From NCBI RefSeq assembly GCF_009930795.1, contig NZ_CP017146.1, positions 434,001 through 498,000 of the forward strand: a stretch of 64,000 bases of DNA, given 5' to 3'. Source of the DNA: Marisediminicola antarctica (GTDB lineage: Bacteria; Actinomycetota; Actinomycetes; Actinomycetales; Microbacteriaceae). This document shows positions 34,054 to 43,413 of the stretch, piece after piece (positions within the stretch are counted from its first letter, which is position 1; every line of letters starts with the position of its first letter). The notes below the pieces were generated by a model. It was not told the origin of the DNA and made no database searches. It saw nothing but the letters and a program-made list of their open reading frames with translations. A program made the position numbers and the translations under genes.

Positions 34054-34352
34054 TGATCATTCCGGCACTCACCGCAGTGCAGCCGACGAACTACCTGCCG
34101 TCCGCTGCGCCCGCCGCCTCCCCGACCGGAGGAGCCGACTTCGGCGACCAACTCGGCGGCGCGATCACCAACCTGCAGGCGCTGCAGGGAACCTCCGGCG
34201 ACCTTGCGGTCAAGGCGCTCACCGGCAACCTCAGCGACATCCACCAGGCGACCCTCGCCTCCACTCGCGCGCAGGTCACCCTCGAACTCGTCGCCGCGGT
34301 TCGAAACAAGGGCGTCGATGCGTTCAACGAGATCATGAGGATGCAGGCCTGA
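34053..34352 (+). CDS. fliE: Flagellar hook-basal body complex protein FliE
   Basis: A 99-residue MS-ring/rod junction protein. The C-terminal half (DIHQATLASTRAQVTLELVA, then VRNKGVDAFNEIMRMQA) is the conserved FliE region; the N-terminus is Pro/Ala-rich. One-base overlaps with flgC and fliF. Confidence 0.9.
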   Translation: MIIPALTAVQPTNYLPSAAPAASPTGGADFGDQLGGAITNLQALQGTSGDLAVKALTGNLSDIHQATLASTRAQVTLELVAAVRNKGVDAFNEIMRMQA

Positions 34353-35932
34353 TGCCCGCCCAGGTCACCTCGATGCTCGGCCGGCTGTCTGCCGCGATCG
34401 CGAAGTTCACGGTCGCGCAGCGCACGATCGCGATCATCGGTGTCGCCGGGCTCGTGCTCGGCGTGGTCGCGCTCGCCGCCGTATTCGGAAAGCCGGCGTA
34501 CAGCCCGCTGTTCACGGGGCTCGAGGGCGGCGACGCGAGTGCGATCGTCGACCAGCTCCAGTCTTCAGGCGTGCCCTATGAACTCGCCGACGGCGGCGCG
34601 ACGATCATGGTTCCGGAGGAGAGCGTCTACACGGAGCGGATCAAGGCGGCATCCGCTGGACTCCCGAGCTCGAGCAAGGGCGGCTACGCGCTCCTCGACG
34701 ACATGGGCGTCACCTCGTCGGAATTCCAGCAATCGGTCACCTACAAGCGGGCCCTCGAGGGGGAGCTCGCGGCGACCATCGAGGGGATCACGGGAGTCAA
34801 GACGGCATCCGTGCGCCTCGCGATCCCCGAGGAGACGGTGTTCATGTCGGAGAAGGGCGTGCCGACGGCATCCGTCTTCGTCGAAATGCGCAACGGTGTG
34901 ACCCTCGCCCAGAGCCAGGTCGAGGCGATCGTGCACCTCACCTCGGCTTCGATCGACGGTATGGCGGCGACCGATGTCGCCGTCATTGACGCCGCGGGCA
35001 CCGTGCTTTCCGCCGTTGGAGTGGGAATGAGCGGATCGGCGGATGATCGCGCGACCGACTACGAGGCCCGCGTGGGCTCCGCCGTGCAGGCGATGCTCGA
35101 CAGGGTCGCCGGTCCCGGCAACGCGACGGTCGTCGTCGCCGCCGATGTGAACTACGAGTCCGCCGAGCGTACCGAGGAGACTTTCAGTGCACCGATCGAG
35201 AGCCTGGCGCTGACCGAGTCGACGACGAAAGACGTCCGGGTCGGTGCGGGGGGAAATGCCGCCGGCGTGCTCGGCCCCGACAACATCGCCGTGCCGGCCG
35301 AGGAGCTCGGGGACGGCGGCTCGACCTCGGAGGTCACCAACCGCACCAACGCGATCAACAAGGTCACCGAGTCACGGAAGATCCCGGCGGGGTCGATCGA
35401 GAGGCAGACCGTGTCGGTGGCGCTCAACGCCGACGTCGCGGGGGCCCTCGACGTCGACGAGATCGCCGCGCTCGTGTCCGCCGCCGCGGGAATCGACCCG
35501 AACAGGGGAGACGAGGTGACGGTCAAACTGGTCGGCTTCAGCCAGGCCGGTGCGGTCGAGGCCGCCGAGGCCCTTGCCGCAGCCGAGGCCGCCGCCGAAA
35601 GCGAACGCACCGCCGAGATCATCCGTACGGCCCTCATCGCCTTCGCCATCGTCATCTCGATCGTGCTCGGTCTGATCTTCTTCGCCCTCCGCTCACGCCG
35701 GCAGAAGCGTGAAGCGGTAGACATGGCCGCGCTCAACGAGATCCTGACCGCGCCCACCGTGCCGATGACGTTCCTCAGCCAGCCGGCGCTCAAGCCGCCC
35801 CCGGCATCACCGCCCGCCGAGGCCTCCGATGTCGACCGGCAGCGGGCGGAGATCAGCGCTCTCGCGGAGAAAGACCCGGAACGGGCGGCGGACTACCTTC
35901 GCGGCCTCATGGATGACAGGCAGCCGGCCTGA
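34352..35932 (+). CDS. fliF: Flagellar MS-ring protein FliF
   Basis: A 526-residue MS-ring subunit. First transmembrane helix about residues 28-48, followed by the ring-building domains with YSPLFTGLEGGDASAIVDQL and KGGYALLDDMGVTSSEFQQS, the linker with NRTNAINKVTESRKIPAGSI, a second transmembrane helix about residues 427-450, and a cytoplasmic C-terminus ending LAEKDPERAADYLRGLMDD that binds FliG. ATG at 34352 overlaps the fliE stop. Confidence 0.93.
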   Translation: MPAQVTSMLGRLSAAIAKFTVAQRTIAIIGVAGLVLGVVALAAVFGKPAYSPLFTGLEGGDASAIVDQLQSSGVPYELADGGATIMVPEESVYTERIKAASAGLPSSSKGGYALLDDMGVTSSEFQQSVTYKRALEGELAATIEGITGVKTASVRLAIPEETVFMSEKGVPTASVFVEMRNGVTLAQSQVEAIVHLTSASIDGMAATDVAVIDAAGTVLSAVGVGMSGSADDRATDYEARVGSAVQAMLDRVAGPGNATVVVAADVNYESAERTEETFSAPIESLALTESTTKDVRVGAGGNAAGVLGPDNIAVPAEELGDGGSTSEVTNRTNAINKVTESRKIPAGSIERQTVSVALNADVAGALDVDEIAALVSAAAGIDPNRGDEVTVKLVGFSQAGAVEAAEALAAAEAAAESERTAEIIRTALIAFAIVISIVLGLIFFALRSRRQKREAVDMAALNEILTAPTVPMTFLSQPALKPPPASPPAEASDVDRQRAEISALAEKDPERAADYLRGLMDDRQPA

Positions 35933-36948
35933 TGCCCGCCTCTCTTACACTGACAGGCACGCAGAAGGCCGCGGTGGTGCTCCTGAGCATGGACCAGGCC
36001 AGCGCCGCCAAGGTCATGAAGCAGTTCACCGAGGCGGAGGCCGAGGAGATCACCGCCGAGATTGTGCGCCTGCGCCGGGTCGACAACATCGTTGCCGAAC
36101 GCACGCTCACCGAGTTCCTCGGGCTGACCCTCAGCGGCGGCCGGATGCAGAAGGGCGGGCGCGAGGTGGCATCCGGCCTTCTCAAGGCTTCGTTCGGCGA
36201 CGAGAAGGCTGCGGGTGTCATGCTGCGCGTGGCGACCTCGATGGCCGGTAAGGGCTTCGAGTTTCTCGACGGCATGGACCCCGCGCGCATCGGGACACTG
36301 CTCGACGGTGAGCTCCCGCAGACGGTCGCGCTCGTCTTGGCGCACCTCAGCTCCGAGCGGGCTTCCGCGATCATGGCGGAGCTCGGCGACCCACTGCGCA
36401 CCGATGTGGCGCGCTGCATCGTGAGCTTGGGCAGTGCCACGCCCGAGACGCTGGCGATCGTCGCGGAGACCCTCAAGGCGAGCGCCGGCGTGCCACTGCC
36501 TCGCGAGACGATCGAGGTCGTCGGCGGGGTGCAGCCCCTCGTCGACATCATCAACCGGTCGAACCTCGCGACGGAGCGCGCGATCCTGGAGGGACTCGAG
36601 GCACACGATCCCGAGCTCGCCGAAGCGGTGCGCGCGCGCATGCTCACCTTCGCCGACATCGTGAAGCTCGAGGACCGAGACGTGCAGAAAGTGCTGAGGG
36701 GCCTGGATGTCGCGGTGCTGGCGGTCGCAATGAAGGGAGCAGCCGATGCCGTGGTCTCGGCTCTCAAGCGCAACCTCTCCGAGCGGAATCGTGAACTCCT
36801 CGACGACGAGATCGGCTCGACCGGTCCGGTGCGTGTGTCTCAGGTCGACGAGGCCAGGGCCGAGATCGTGCGCTCGATCCGCGACTTCGAGGCGAAGGGC
36901 GAGATCGCGATTCGCCGCGGAGAAGAGGAGGAGAGCTTTGTCGATTGA
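35932..36948 (+). CDS. fliG: Flagellar motor switch protein FliG
   Basis: A 338-residue rotor protein. FliG_N is at the start (TGTQKAAVVLLSMDQASAAK), FliG_M contains LPQTVALVLAHLSSERAS (the EHPQ-like region, here with ELPQ), and FliG_C contains MLTFADIVKLEDRDVQKVLR with the charged residues that meet MotA. It links FliF to FliM and carries torque. Its 3' end overlaps fliH by 11 bases. Confidence 0.94.
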   Translation: MPASLTLTGTQKAAVVLLSMDQASAAKVMKQFTEAEAEEITAEIVRLRRVDNIVAERTLTEFLGLTLSGGRMQKGGREVASGLLKASFGDEKAAGVMLRVATSMAGKGFEFLDGMDPARIGTLLDGELPQTVALVLAHLSSERASAIMAELGDPLRTDVARCIVSLGSATPETLAIVAETLKASAGVPLPRETIEVVGGVQPLVDIINRSNLATERAILEGLEAHDPELAEAVRARMLTFADIVKLEDRDVQKVLRGLDVAVLAVAMKGAADAVVSALKRNLSERNRELLDDEIGSTGPVRVSQVDEARAEIVRSIRDFEAKGEIAIRRGEEEESFVD

Positions 36949-37543
36949 TGCCCCGTTCTCGAGAATGACATTCCCGACCGTGCGCGGCTCCGCCGGCGAC
37001 GCCGCAAGCGCCGCACGCGGCCACTCGGCCGGATACCTCGCTGGTCTGCGGGCGGCGCGCACCGAAGCCGACACACGCGAGGCCGTCCGCGTGGCCGAGC
37101 ATGCCGCGGCGATGCGTGAGCAGCAGGCCCACCTCGACCTCGCCCTCGCCGCGCTCGGCGCCGCCGCGCAGGATCTGCGCACGCGCACGGCTCCCGTGCT
37201 CGCCGACGCCAACGTCATGCTGGCCACAGCCGCCGTCGACATCGCCGAGGCGATCCTCACCCGCGAACTCGACGACGGTGAACGCTCGGCCAGGTCTGCC
37301 ATCACCCGCGCCTTCGATGGCATCGACCCAGTCCTCGTGCAGGCGGTGCAGCTCCACCCCGCCGACCTCGCGAGCCTGCCGGCTGTCGACATCGATGCGC
37401 TGCGCGCCGCGGGTGTCGAGCTCGTCGCCGACCCCATGCTCGCGCGCGGCGATGCTCTGTCACTGCTCGCGGACGGGCAACTCGATGCGCGCATCTCGAC
37501 GGCGCTCGCGCGCGTGCGCTCAGAGCTGCTGGGGGAGTCGTGA
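36938..37543 (+). CDS. fliH: Flagellar export stator protein FliH
   Basis: A 201-residue FliH-like protein beginning at a TTG (36938) six bases after AGGAGGAG, inside the fliG end. The central Ala/Arg/Glu-rich coiled coil (RAARTEADTREAVRVAEHAA) and the C-terminal domain with ADANVMLATAAVDIAEAILT and RISTALARVRSEL are as expected for the regulator that holds FliI ATPase at the export gate. Identification is by position and architecture. Overlaps fliI by four bases. Confidence 0.83.
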   Translation: MSIDAPFSRMTFPTVRGSAGDAASAARGHSAGYLAGLRAARTEADTREAVRVAEHAAAMREQQAHLDLALAALGAAAQDLRTRTAPVLADANVMLATAAVDIAEAILTRELDDGERSARSAITRAFDGIDPVLVQAVQLHPADLASLPAVDIDALRAAGVELVADPMLARGDALSLLADGQLDARISTALARVRSELLGES

Positions 37544-38868
37544 CGCTCTCGCTGGCCCGACCGCTCGCCGAACGCGTTGCCTCCGCGCTCGGAGTGGCGC
37601 GCCCGGAGCGGATCGGGACCGTGTCGTCGATCGTCGGCCTGGGCATCGAGATTGCCGGCCTCGACTGCGCGATTGGTGACCTCGTGAGCATCGGTGACGG
37701 GGTCGGCGTCGACGCCGAGGTCGTCGCGACGACCCGCGACGGCATCCGCTGCATGCCACTCGGCCGACTCGCGGGCATCCGAGCGGGCTCGCCCGCGCGC
37801 ACGCGCTCCGGAGCGCTGCTCGTGCCGACCGGCTCCGGTCTCTTCGGGCGTGTGATCGACGGCGCCGGTCGCCCGATCGACGGGAAGGGCCCGCTGAGGG
37901 CTTCCGCGATGGTGCCGCTCGAGAACGAGGCACCGTCGGCGATGCATCGCTCGCGCATCGACCGGCCGCTGCAGCTCGGGGTGCGCGTGCTCGACACTCT
38001 CACGACCGTCGGGTGCGGGCAGCGGATGGGGCTCTTCGCCGGATCCGGTGTGGGCAAGTCGTCGCTGCTCTCGATGATCGCGCGCGGCACCGAAGCGCAG
38101 GTGTCGGTCATCGCCCTCGTCGGTGAGCGCGGACGCGAGGTGCGCGAGTTCCTCGAAGACGACCTCGGCGCGGAGGGGCTTGCCCGCTCGATCGTTGTCG
38201 TCTCCACGTCGGACGAGCCTGCGCTCATGCGTCTGCGTGCGGCATTCGTCGCCACCCGCATCGCGGAATCCTTCCGCGACGAGGGGGCCGACGTGATGCT
38301 CATGATGGACTCGCTGACCCGCGTCGCGATGGCCCAGCGCGAGATCGGCCTGTCGGTGGGGGAGCCCCCGGCCACACGCGGCTACCCGCCGTCGACGTTC
38401 TCGGTGCTCGCCAGGCTGCTCGAACGCGCCGGCACGGGCGAGACCGGGTCGGTGACGGGTGTCTACACGGTGCTCGTCGACGGTGACGACCACAACGAGC
38501 CGATCGCCGACGCGGCCAGGTCGATCCTCGACGGCCATGTCGTGCTCGACCGCAAGCTCGCGCTCGTGGGCCATTTTCCGCCCGTCGACGTTCTCGGCTC
38601 GGTCTCCCGCGTCGCCTCGCGCATCATCGGCACCGAGCAGGCCGCGGCCGCCACGGGCCTGCGCACGGTGCTTGCGGCGCGGCTCGCCGCCCAGGATCTG
38701 CTCGATGTCGGTGCCTACCAGCGCGGCTCAAACCCGCTCGTCGACGCGGGTGTCGACCACCGGGCCGAGATCGACGCCTACCTGCGGCAGGGCATGGACG
38801 AGCGCTCCACGCCGCCGGAGGCCTGGGCCCGCCTCGAGAACCTCGCCTCGACCCTGAGGGGGGCGTGA
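37540..38868 (+). CDS. fliI: Flagellum-specific ATPase FliI
   Basis: A 442-residue type III export ATPase. Walker A is GLFAGSGVGKSSLL (about residues 164-177), Walker B is VMLMMDSLTRVAMAQREIGL (about 249-268), and PATRGYPPSTFSVLARLLER follows. It provides energy and unloads substrates at the export gate with FliH and FliJ. GTG start overlapping the fliH stop; one-base overlap with fliJ. Confidence 0.95.
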   Translation: MTLSLARPLAERVASALGVARPERIGTVSSIVGLGIEIAGLDCAIGDLVSIGDGVGVDAEVVATTRDGIRCMPLGRLAGIRAGSPARTRSGALLVPTGSGLFGRVIDGAGRPIDGKGPLRASAMVPLENEAPSAMHRSRIDRPLQLGVRVLDTLTTVGCGQRMGLFAGSGVGKSSLLSMIARGTEAQVSVIALVGERGREVREFLEDDLGAEGLARSIVVVSTSDEPALMRLRAAFVATRIAESFRDEGADVMLMMDSLTRVAMAQREIGLSVGEPPATRGYPPSTFSVLARLLERAGTGETGSVTGVYTVLVDGDDHNEPIADAARSILDGHVVLDRKLALVGHFPPVDVLGSVSRVASRIIGTEQAAAATGLRTVLAARLAAQDLLDVGAYQRGSNPLVDAGVDHRAEIDAYLRQGMDERSTPPEAWARLENLASTLRGA

Positions 38869-39302
38869 TGGCGCGCGCCTTCTCCCTCGCCGGCCTGCTG
38901 CGCCTGCGACACCTCGAACAGGATGCCGCGGTGGGCGCACTCTCGGCCGCGAACGCGCGGCTGCGGGAGAACCAGATCCGCCGGGCGCGGATCCGATCCG
39001 AGCTCGCCGGAGGCGACGCCGCGCCGACCGACAGGCTCGCGCTCACTGCCGTCGCCGTGGCGCGTTCGTCCGCGCGCGGCATGCTCGCCGAACTCGAGGC
39101 CCTCGGCAGCATCGAGGCCCAAGCGGTGGAGCGCGCGACCGCCGCGCTCACGAGCGCCCGCACGAAGACCGTCGGCCTCGAGAAGCTCGCTGAGAAGCAC
39201 CACGTCGAGGTCATCACGAGCGACCTCAAGACCGAGCAGTCGGCCATCGACGAACTCGCCTCTACCGCATGGCACCGCAACCGCGAATCTGAGGCGACAT
39301 GA
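38868..39302 (+). CDS. fliJ: Flagellar export protein FliJ-like
   Basis: A 144-residue coiled-coil protein in the fliJ position (LLRLRHLEQDAAVGALSAAN, ATAALTSARTKTVGLEKLAE). FliJ is the stalk between the FliI hexamer and FlhA. The sequence is poorly conserved in the family, so synteny carries most weight. ATG at 38868 preferred over the GTG three bases upstream. Confidence 0.8.
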   Translation: MARAFSLAGLLRLRHLEQDAAVGALSAANARLRENQIRRARIRSELAGGDAAPTDRLALTAVAVARSSARGMLAELEALGSIEAQAVERATAALTSARTKTVGLEKLAEKHHVEVITSDLKTEQSAIDELASTAWHRNRESEAT

Positions 39303-40534
39303 CGATCATCCAGCGCGAGGCCCTCCCCCTGGCCGCGGGTGCGCGTACGACTCCGCGCCAGACGGATGCCGGTGGCTTCGCCGCCGCGATGGCGGAGGCG
39401 ACCGCGGCGGGCCCGTCCGGGGAGCGTGCTCGTGCCACCGAGCGTCTGCGCTCCGGTGGTCAGTCACGCCAAGAGTGCTCGCCCGCTGCGGCTGCCAGTG
39501 GAGCGGCCGTAGAGCCCGCACCGGTGCTGTTGCCCGGACCGACGAATGCCCCTGTGACCGGGCCGACTCTCGTGCCAACCACGGGCCTGGCATTCGCGCC
39601 GGTGATCGCGCCGGTGATCGCGCCCGACGCCGATCTCGCGACCGAGCGGGCAACCGAGTCCGTGCTCGAGTCCGTGCGCAGGACCGTGCCCGAGACCGCC
39701 CGGACAGCCGAATCGACGGCCGGCCCGGCCCTGACGGCGACGCTCGGGTCCGATACCGATACCGCCGCTCCGGCTGCACCTGCACCTGCACCTGCCCCTG
39801 CGGCAGCGACGGCCGGCGAGCTGGCCGCGAGCGACACGGTGCTCGCGACGGCACCCGTGCCTATGACGACCGGCGCGACCGCCTCCGCGACGCCGGCACC
39901 GACCGTGTCGGCACCGGTGCGTGCCGCGGGGGCGACCTCGTTGCCCGTCGCCGCCGTCGAGGCACAGGCAGGGGAGTCGGCACCCGCACCTGTGGGGACC
40001 TCCCAGACCACCCCGTCACAGGCGACGCCTCCCGCTGCCTCGGCAACCGTCGCCGCTGCGCCGGCCGTTCCGCTAGTGAACCCGGCCGCGAGCCCGGCCG
40101 CGAGCCCAGCAGTGAGCCCGGGCGCGCAGCCCACACCGGCCCCGCTTGCCGCGCAGGTCGCGGCCCCGTTGTTCACCCTCGCGGCCGCCGGCCGCGGCGA
40201 GCACCTCCTGACGATCAGCGTGACGCCCGACAGTCTCGGCCCCGTCACGGTGCGAGCCCACGTCACCGGCGAGGGTGTGCGTGTCGAGCTCTTCGCCCCC
40301 AGCGACCTCGGCCGGGATGCTCTGCGGGCCATCCTCCCGGAACTGCGCCGCGACCTCGCTGGCGCTGGGCTCGGCGGAACCCTCGACCTGTCGCAGCAAA
40401 ACGAGCCGGCCGCCGACCGCGAACGGCACCGCCCGCGCGAGCCGAACACCGGCGACGCGCCGCCGGAGCCCTCGGTTGCCGTGGCCTCCCCGCCCGGCTG
40501 GGGCGCCCCCTCGACCATCGACGTATTCGCCTAG
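39299..40534 (+). CDS. fliK: Flagellar hook-length control protein FliK
   Basis: A 411-residue ruler/switch protein. About 280 N-terminal residues are low complexity (Ala, Pro, Thr, Val, with short Pro-Ala repeats from a GCACCT hexamer run), followed by the conserved Flg_hook domain: HLLTISVTPDSLGPVTVRAH, GVRVELFAPSDLGRDALRAI, LPELRRDLAGAGL. It measures hook length and switches FlhB export specificity. Overlaps fliJ (ATGA). Confidence 0.85.
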   Translation: MTIIQREALPLAAGARTTPRQTDAGGFAAAMAEATAAGPSGERARATERLRSGGQSRQECSPAAAASGAAVEPAPVLLPGPTNAPVTGPTLVPTTGLAFAPVIAPVIAPDADLATERATESVLESVRRTVPETARTAESTAGPALTATLGSDTDTAAPAAPAPAPAPAAATAGELAASDTVLATAPVPMTTGATASATPAPTVSAPVRAAGATSLPVAAVEAQAGESAPAPVGTSQTTPSQATPPAASATVAAAPAVPLVNPAASPAASPAVSPGAQPTPAPLAAQVAAPLFTLAAAGRGEHLLTISVTPDSLGPVTVRAHVTGEGVRVELFAPSDLGRDALRAILPELRRDLAGAGLGGTLDLSQQNEPAADRERHRPREPNTGDAPPEPSVAVASPPGWGAPSTIDVFA

Positions 40535-40550
40535 AGCAGGGACCACCACC

Positions 40551-40976
40551 ATGACGATCGACGCCATCACCGCAGCCAGTACGACCACTCCGACCTCCGT
40601 CGCGACGACCGCCCGCAGCCCCAAGCAGACCCTCGACTCCGAGGCCTTCATGTCGCTGCTCGTCGCGCAGCTGACCAACCAGGATCCGAGCTCGCCCATG
40701 GACACCAACCAGATGATCGGGCAGACGACCCAGCTCGCGATGATGGAGAAGCTCACCGAGCTGTCGACCACGGGCACCGAGGGCTTCTCCCTGCAGATGC
40801 GCGTCGCGGCGACCACGCTGCTCGGCCAGCAGGTCAGCTACACCGGGGCGGACGGGGCGACCATCACGGGGACCGCGACCGCGGTGTCCTTCGCGACGGG
40901 AGTACCGCAGGTGACCGTTGGCGGAGCCACCGTCGGCCTTGACGCCGTCTCGGGCATCGCCCGCCCCGCATCCTGA
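40551..40976 (+). CDS. flgD: Flagellar hook assembly protein FlgD
   Basis: A 141-residue hook scaffold protein: the conserved block DSEAFMSLLVAQLTNQDPSS with PMDTNQMIGQTTQLAMMEKL, then a short beta domain. It lacks the C-terminal immunoglobulin-like/Tudor domains of the roughly 230-residue enterobacterial FlgD, as in many Gram-positives. 16 bases after fliK; 64 bases before flgE. Confidence 0.92.
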   Translation: MTIDAITAASTTTPTSVATTARSPKQTLDSEAFMSLLVAQLTNQDPSSPMDTNQMIGQTTQLAMMEKLTELSTTGTEGFSLQMRVAATTLLGQQVSYTGADGATITGTATAVSFATGVPQVTVGGATVGLDAVSGIARPAS

Positions 40977-41040
40977 ACCCCGTCACCGTCACCGCCACCG
41001 TTAGTCAACCCAGTCAACCCAGCAATCCAAGGAGAACACC

Positions 41041-42213
41041 ATGCTTCGCTCGCTCTACTCCGGAATCTCGGGACTGCGGTCCCACCAGACCATGCTCGAC
41101 GTCACCGGCAACAACATTGCCAACGTCAACACCGCGGCCTTCAAGGCTTCGGCCGTGCAGTTCCAGGACACGCTGTCGCAGCTGACCCAGGGTGCGGGCG
41201 GACCCCAGGCCGAAGCCGGCGGCACCAACCCCGCGCAGATCGGCCTCGGCGTGCAGGTCGCCGGCATCTCGACCAACTTCGCCCAGGGTTCCACCCAGGC
41301 GACCGGCCGGTCAGAGGACATGATGATCGCCGGCGACGGATTCTTTGTCACCCGGCAGGGCGGCGAGACGCTCTACACGCGCGCCGGCTCATTCAACTTC
41401 GACGCGCAGGGGCGCCTCACCTCTCCCGACGGCGGCCTCGTGCAGGGCTACGCGGCCGTGAACGGCGTCATCCCGGCCGGCGGCGCGACCGGCAACGTCA
41501 CGCTGCCCCTCGAGGCCGTCTCACCGGCGGTCGCGACCTCGTCGGCGACCCTCAACGGCAATCTGCCGTCGGATGCCGCGATCGGGACCGAGATCGTGAT
41601 CGACGAGCGCGTGTTCGACGCGTCCGGCGTCGCACGCAGCCTCTCGCTCACCTTCACCCGCACGGCGGGCGGCTGGGATGTCGACGGCGCCGACGCGAAC
41701 GGATCGACCGGCACCGGCGCCCTCGGCTTCACCGATGGGGCGCTCACCGCCGGCGGTTCGGTCGCGGTAGGCGGCATCACGGTCGACCTGACCAGCCTCA
41801 CGGGCTACGCGGCGCTGAGCACGGCGACCGTCACGAAGCAGGACGGTCGTAACGCCGGCACGCTCAACTCCTTCTCGATAGCGAAGGACGGCACGGTTGT
41901 CGGCTCGTTCAGCAACGGGGCATCCGAGGCGATCGCGCGCATCGCGGTCGCGACGTTCGCCAACGCGGGCGGACTCGAGAAGGCCGGGTCATCCGGCTAC
42001 CGCTCGACGTTCAACTCTGGCGCGGCCACTCTCGGGGCGCCCGGCCAGGGAGGTGCGGGGTCCCTTATCGGTGGTGCGCTCGAGATGTCCAACGTCGACC
42101 TCTCCCAAGAGTTCACGAACCTCATCGTCGCGCAGCGCGGATTCCAGGCGAATGCGCGAATCATCACGACATCCGACGAGGTTCTGCAGGAGCTCACGAA
42201 CCTCAAGCGGTGA
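41041..42213 (+). CDS. flgE: Flagellar hook protein FlgE
   Basis: A 390-residue hook protein. The N-terminal signature MLRSLYSGISGLRSHQTMLD, VTGNNIANVNTAAFKASAVQ; the central region with MMIAGDGFFVTRQGGETLYT; and the C-terminal VDLSQEFTNLIVAQRGFQAN, ARIITTSDEVLQELTNLKR. AAGGAG precedes the ATG. It is the only FlgE/F/G-type gene in the window. Confidence 0.94.
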   Translation: MLRSLYSGISGLRSHQTMLDVTGNNIANVNTAAFKASAVQFQDTLSQLTQGAGGPQAEAGGTNPAQIGLGVQVAGISTNFAQGSTQATGRSEDMMIAGDGFFVTRQGGETLYTRAGSFNFDAQGRLTSPDGGLVQGYAAVNGVIPAGGATGNVTLPLEAVSPAVATSSATLNGNLPSDAAIGTEIVIDERVFDASGVARSLSLTFTRTAGGWDVDGADANGSTGTGALGFTDGALTAGGSVAVGGITVDLTSLTGYAALSTATVTKQDGRNAGTLNSFSIAKDGTVVGSFSNGASEAIARIAVATFANAGGLEKAGSSGYRSTFNSGAATLGAPGQGGAGSLIGGALEMSNVDLSQEFTNLIVAQRGFQANARIITTSDEVLQELTNLKR

Positions 42214-42230
42214 CCTGGGGTCGCCCCGCC

Positions 42231-42257
42231 TAACGATTGGCGCGGGGCGGCCGAAAG
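42231..42257 (+). promoter_or_regulatory. Sigma-28 promoter for flbD-motA-motB
   Basis: TAAC (42231-42234), 15 bases, GCCGAAAG (42250-42257). The -10 differs from the other sites at one base. GCCCCGC (42223-42229) and GCGGGGC (42243-42249) flank the -35, so the DNA or upstream transcript could form a hairpin over the promoter. Confidence 0.75.
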
Positions 42258-42304
42258 TACCCCGTGACGGCCCGCTCGGGCGGTCCAGCGCGAGGGGGCT
42301 GCGA

Positions 42305-42601
42305 ATGATCGTCGTGACGAGGCTGAACGATACCCAGTTCGCGCTCAACCCCGACCTCATCGAGCGCATCCACGCCAACCCCGACACGACGATCGTGCTC
42401 GTCGACGGCGCTCGCTACATCGTCACAGAGTCGCTCTCCGACGTGATCGAGATGATCGCCCAGTACCGGGCCCGCGTCGTGGCGATCGCCCGCGGAATGT
42501 CCGCGACGCCGCAGTACACGGCCCTCGGGCTGGTCCCGCCGTCGGATCAGGACGACCCGCCGCGCCTCGTGGACCTTCCCGGCCGAGGGGGGCACTCCTA
42601 A
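42305..42601 (+). CDS. flbD: Flagellar protein FlbD
   Basis: A 98-residue protein of the small FlbD family found between flgE and motA in Gram-positive and spirochaete loci, beginning MIVVTRLNDTQFALNPDLIE and followed by RIHANPDTTIVLVDGARYIV. The usual protein is about 60-75 residues; a 30-residue tail is added here. Function unknown. One-base overlap with motA (TAATG). Confidence 0.88.
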   Translation: MIVVTRLNDTQFALNPDLIERIHANPDTTIVLVDGARYIVTESLSDVIEMIAQYRARVVAIARGMSATPQYTALGLVPPSDQDDPPRLVDLPGRGGHS

Positions 42602-43413
42602 TGGATCCCGCGACAATCATCGGCATCCTCCTCGCCTTCGGGGCACTCCTCGCGATGATGGTGATGGAGGGCGCAAGCCCCAACAGCGTGCTTCTCGCCG
42701 CGCCCATGATCCTCGTGTTCGGCGCCACGATCGCCGTCGGCATCGCGAGCGCGACGATCCCCGACTTTCTGCTCGCCATCAAGGCGCTGCCGCGTGCCTT
42801 CATCGGCAGGACCCAGAAGCCGCAGCTCGTCATCGACCAAATGGTCAAGATCGCCGAGGTCGCGCGCAAGGACGGCCTCCTGGCGCTCGAGCAGGAAGCC
42901 GACAAGATCGACGACCCCTTCTTGAAAAGCGCGCTGCAGGGCATCGCTGACGGAACGGATGCCGAAGAGCTCGCGGTGATTCTTGAAGACAAGATCGCCA
43001 CCTCGGAGCGCACCGCCAGGTCGGCCAGCAAGTTCTACGCCTCGATGGGGGGATACGCGCCGACAATCGGCATCATCGGCACGGTGGTCTCGCTGACCCA
43101 CGTGCTCGAGAACCTCTCGAACCCCGAGGAGCTCGGCCACATGATCGCGGCGGCCTTCGTCGCGACCCTGTGGGGCGTGCTGTCGGCCAACTTCCTCTGG
43201 CTGCCCATCGCCGCACGCCTCGCCCGCCTGGCCGAGCTCGACTCCCAGCGGATGACGCTCGCGATGGAGGGCGTTCTCGCTGTGCAGGCCGGCAGCCAGC
43301 CCCGAGTGCTCAGCGAGCGTCTCAGCGCCCTGTTGCCGCAGTCCGCGCCCGCTAAGGCGAAACAGGGCAAGGCGGCGAGCATGTCCAAGCCGAAGCTACC
43401 GAAGGCCGCATGA
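42601..43413 (+). CDS. motA: Flagellar stator protein MotA
   Basis: A 270-residue proton-channel stator subunit with four transmembrane helices (about 5-24, 33-52, 150-170 and 183-203) and a cytoplasmic loop with RKDGLLALEQEADKIDDPFL. GGYAPTIGIIGTVVSLTHVL (third helix) is the conserved channel segment. A Lys/Ala/Pro tail ends the protein. Works with MotB to drive the rotor through FliG. Confidence 0.94.
   Translation: MDPATIIGILLAFGALLAMMVMEGASPNSVLLAAPMILVFGATIAVGIASATIPDFLLAIKALPRAFIGRTQKPQLVIDQMVKIAEVARKDGLLALEQEADKIDDPFLKSALQGIADGTDAEELAVILEDKIATSERTARSASKFYASMGGYAPTIGIIGTVVSLTHVLENLSNPEELGHMIAAAFVATLWGVLSANFLWLPIAARLARLAELDSQRMTLAMEGVLAVQAGSQPRVLSERLSALLPQSAPAKAKQGKAASMSKPKLPKAA

Noticed and set aside
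35893-38574. Minus-strand open frame of 893 codons across fliG-fliI
   Set aside because: Antisense shadow of three well-supported flagellar genes with no family motifs.
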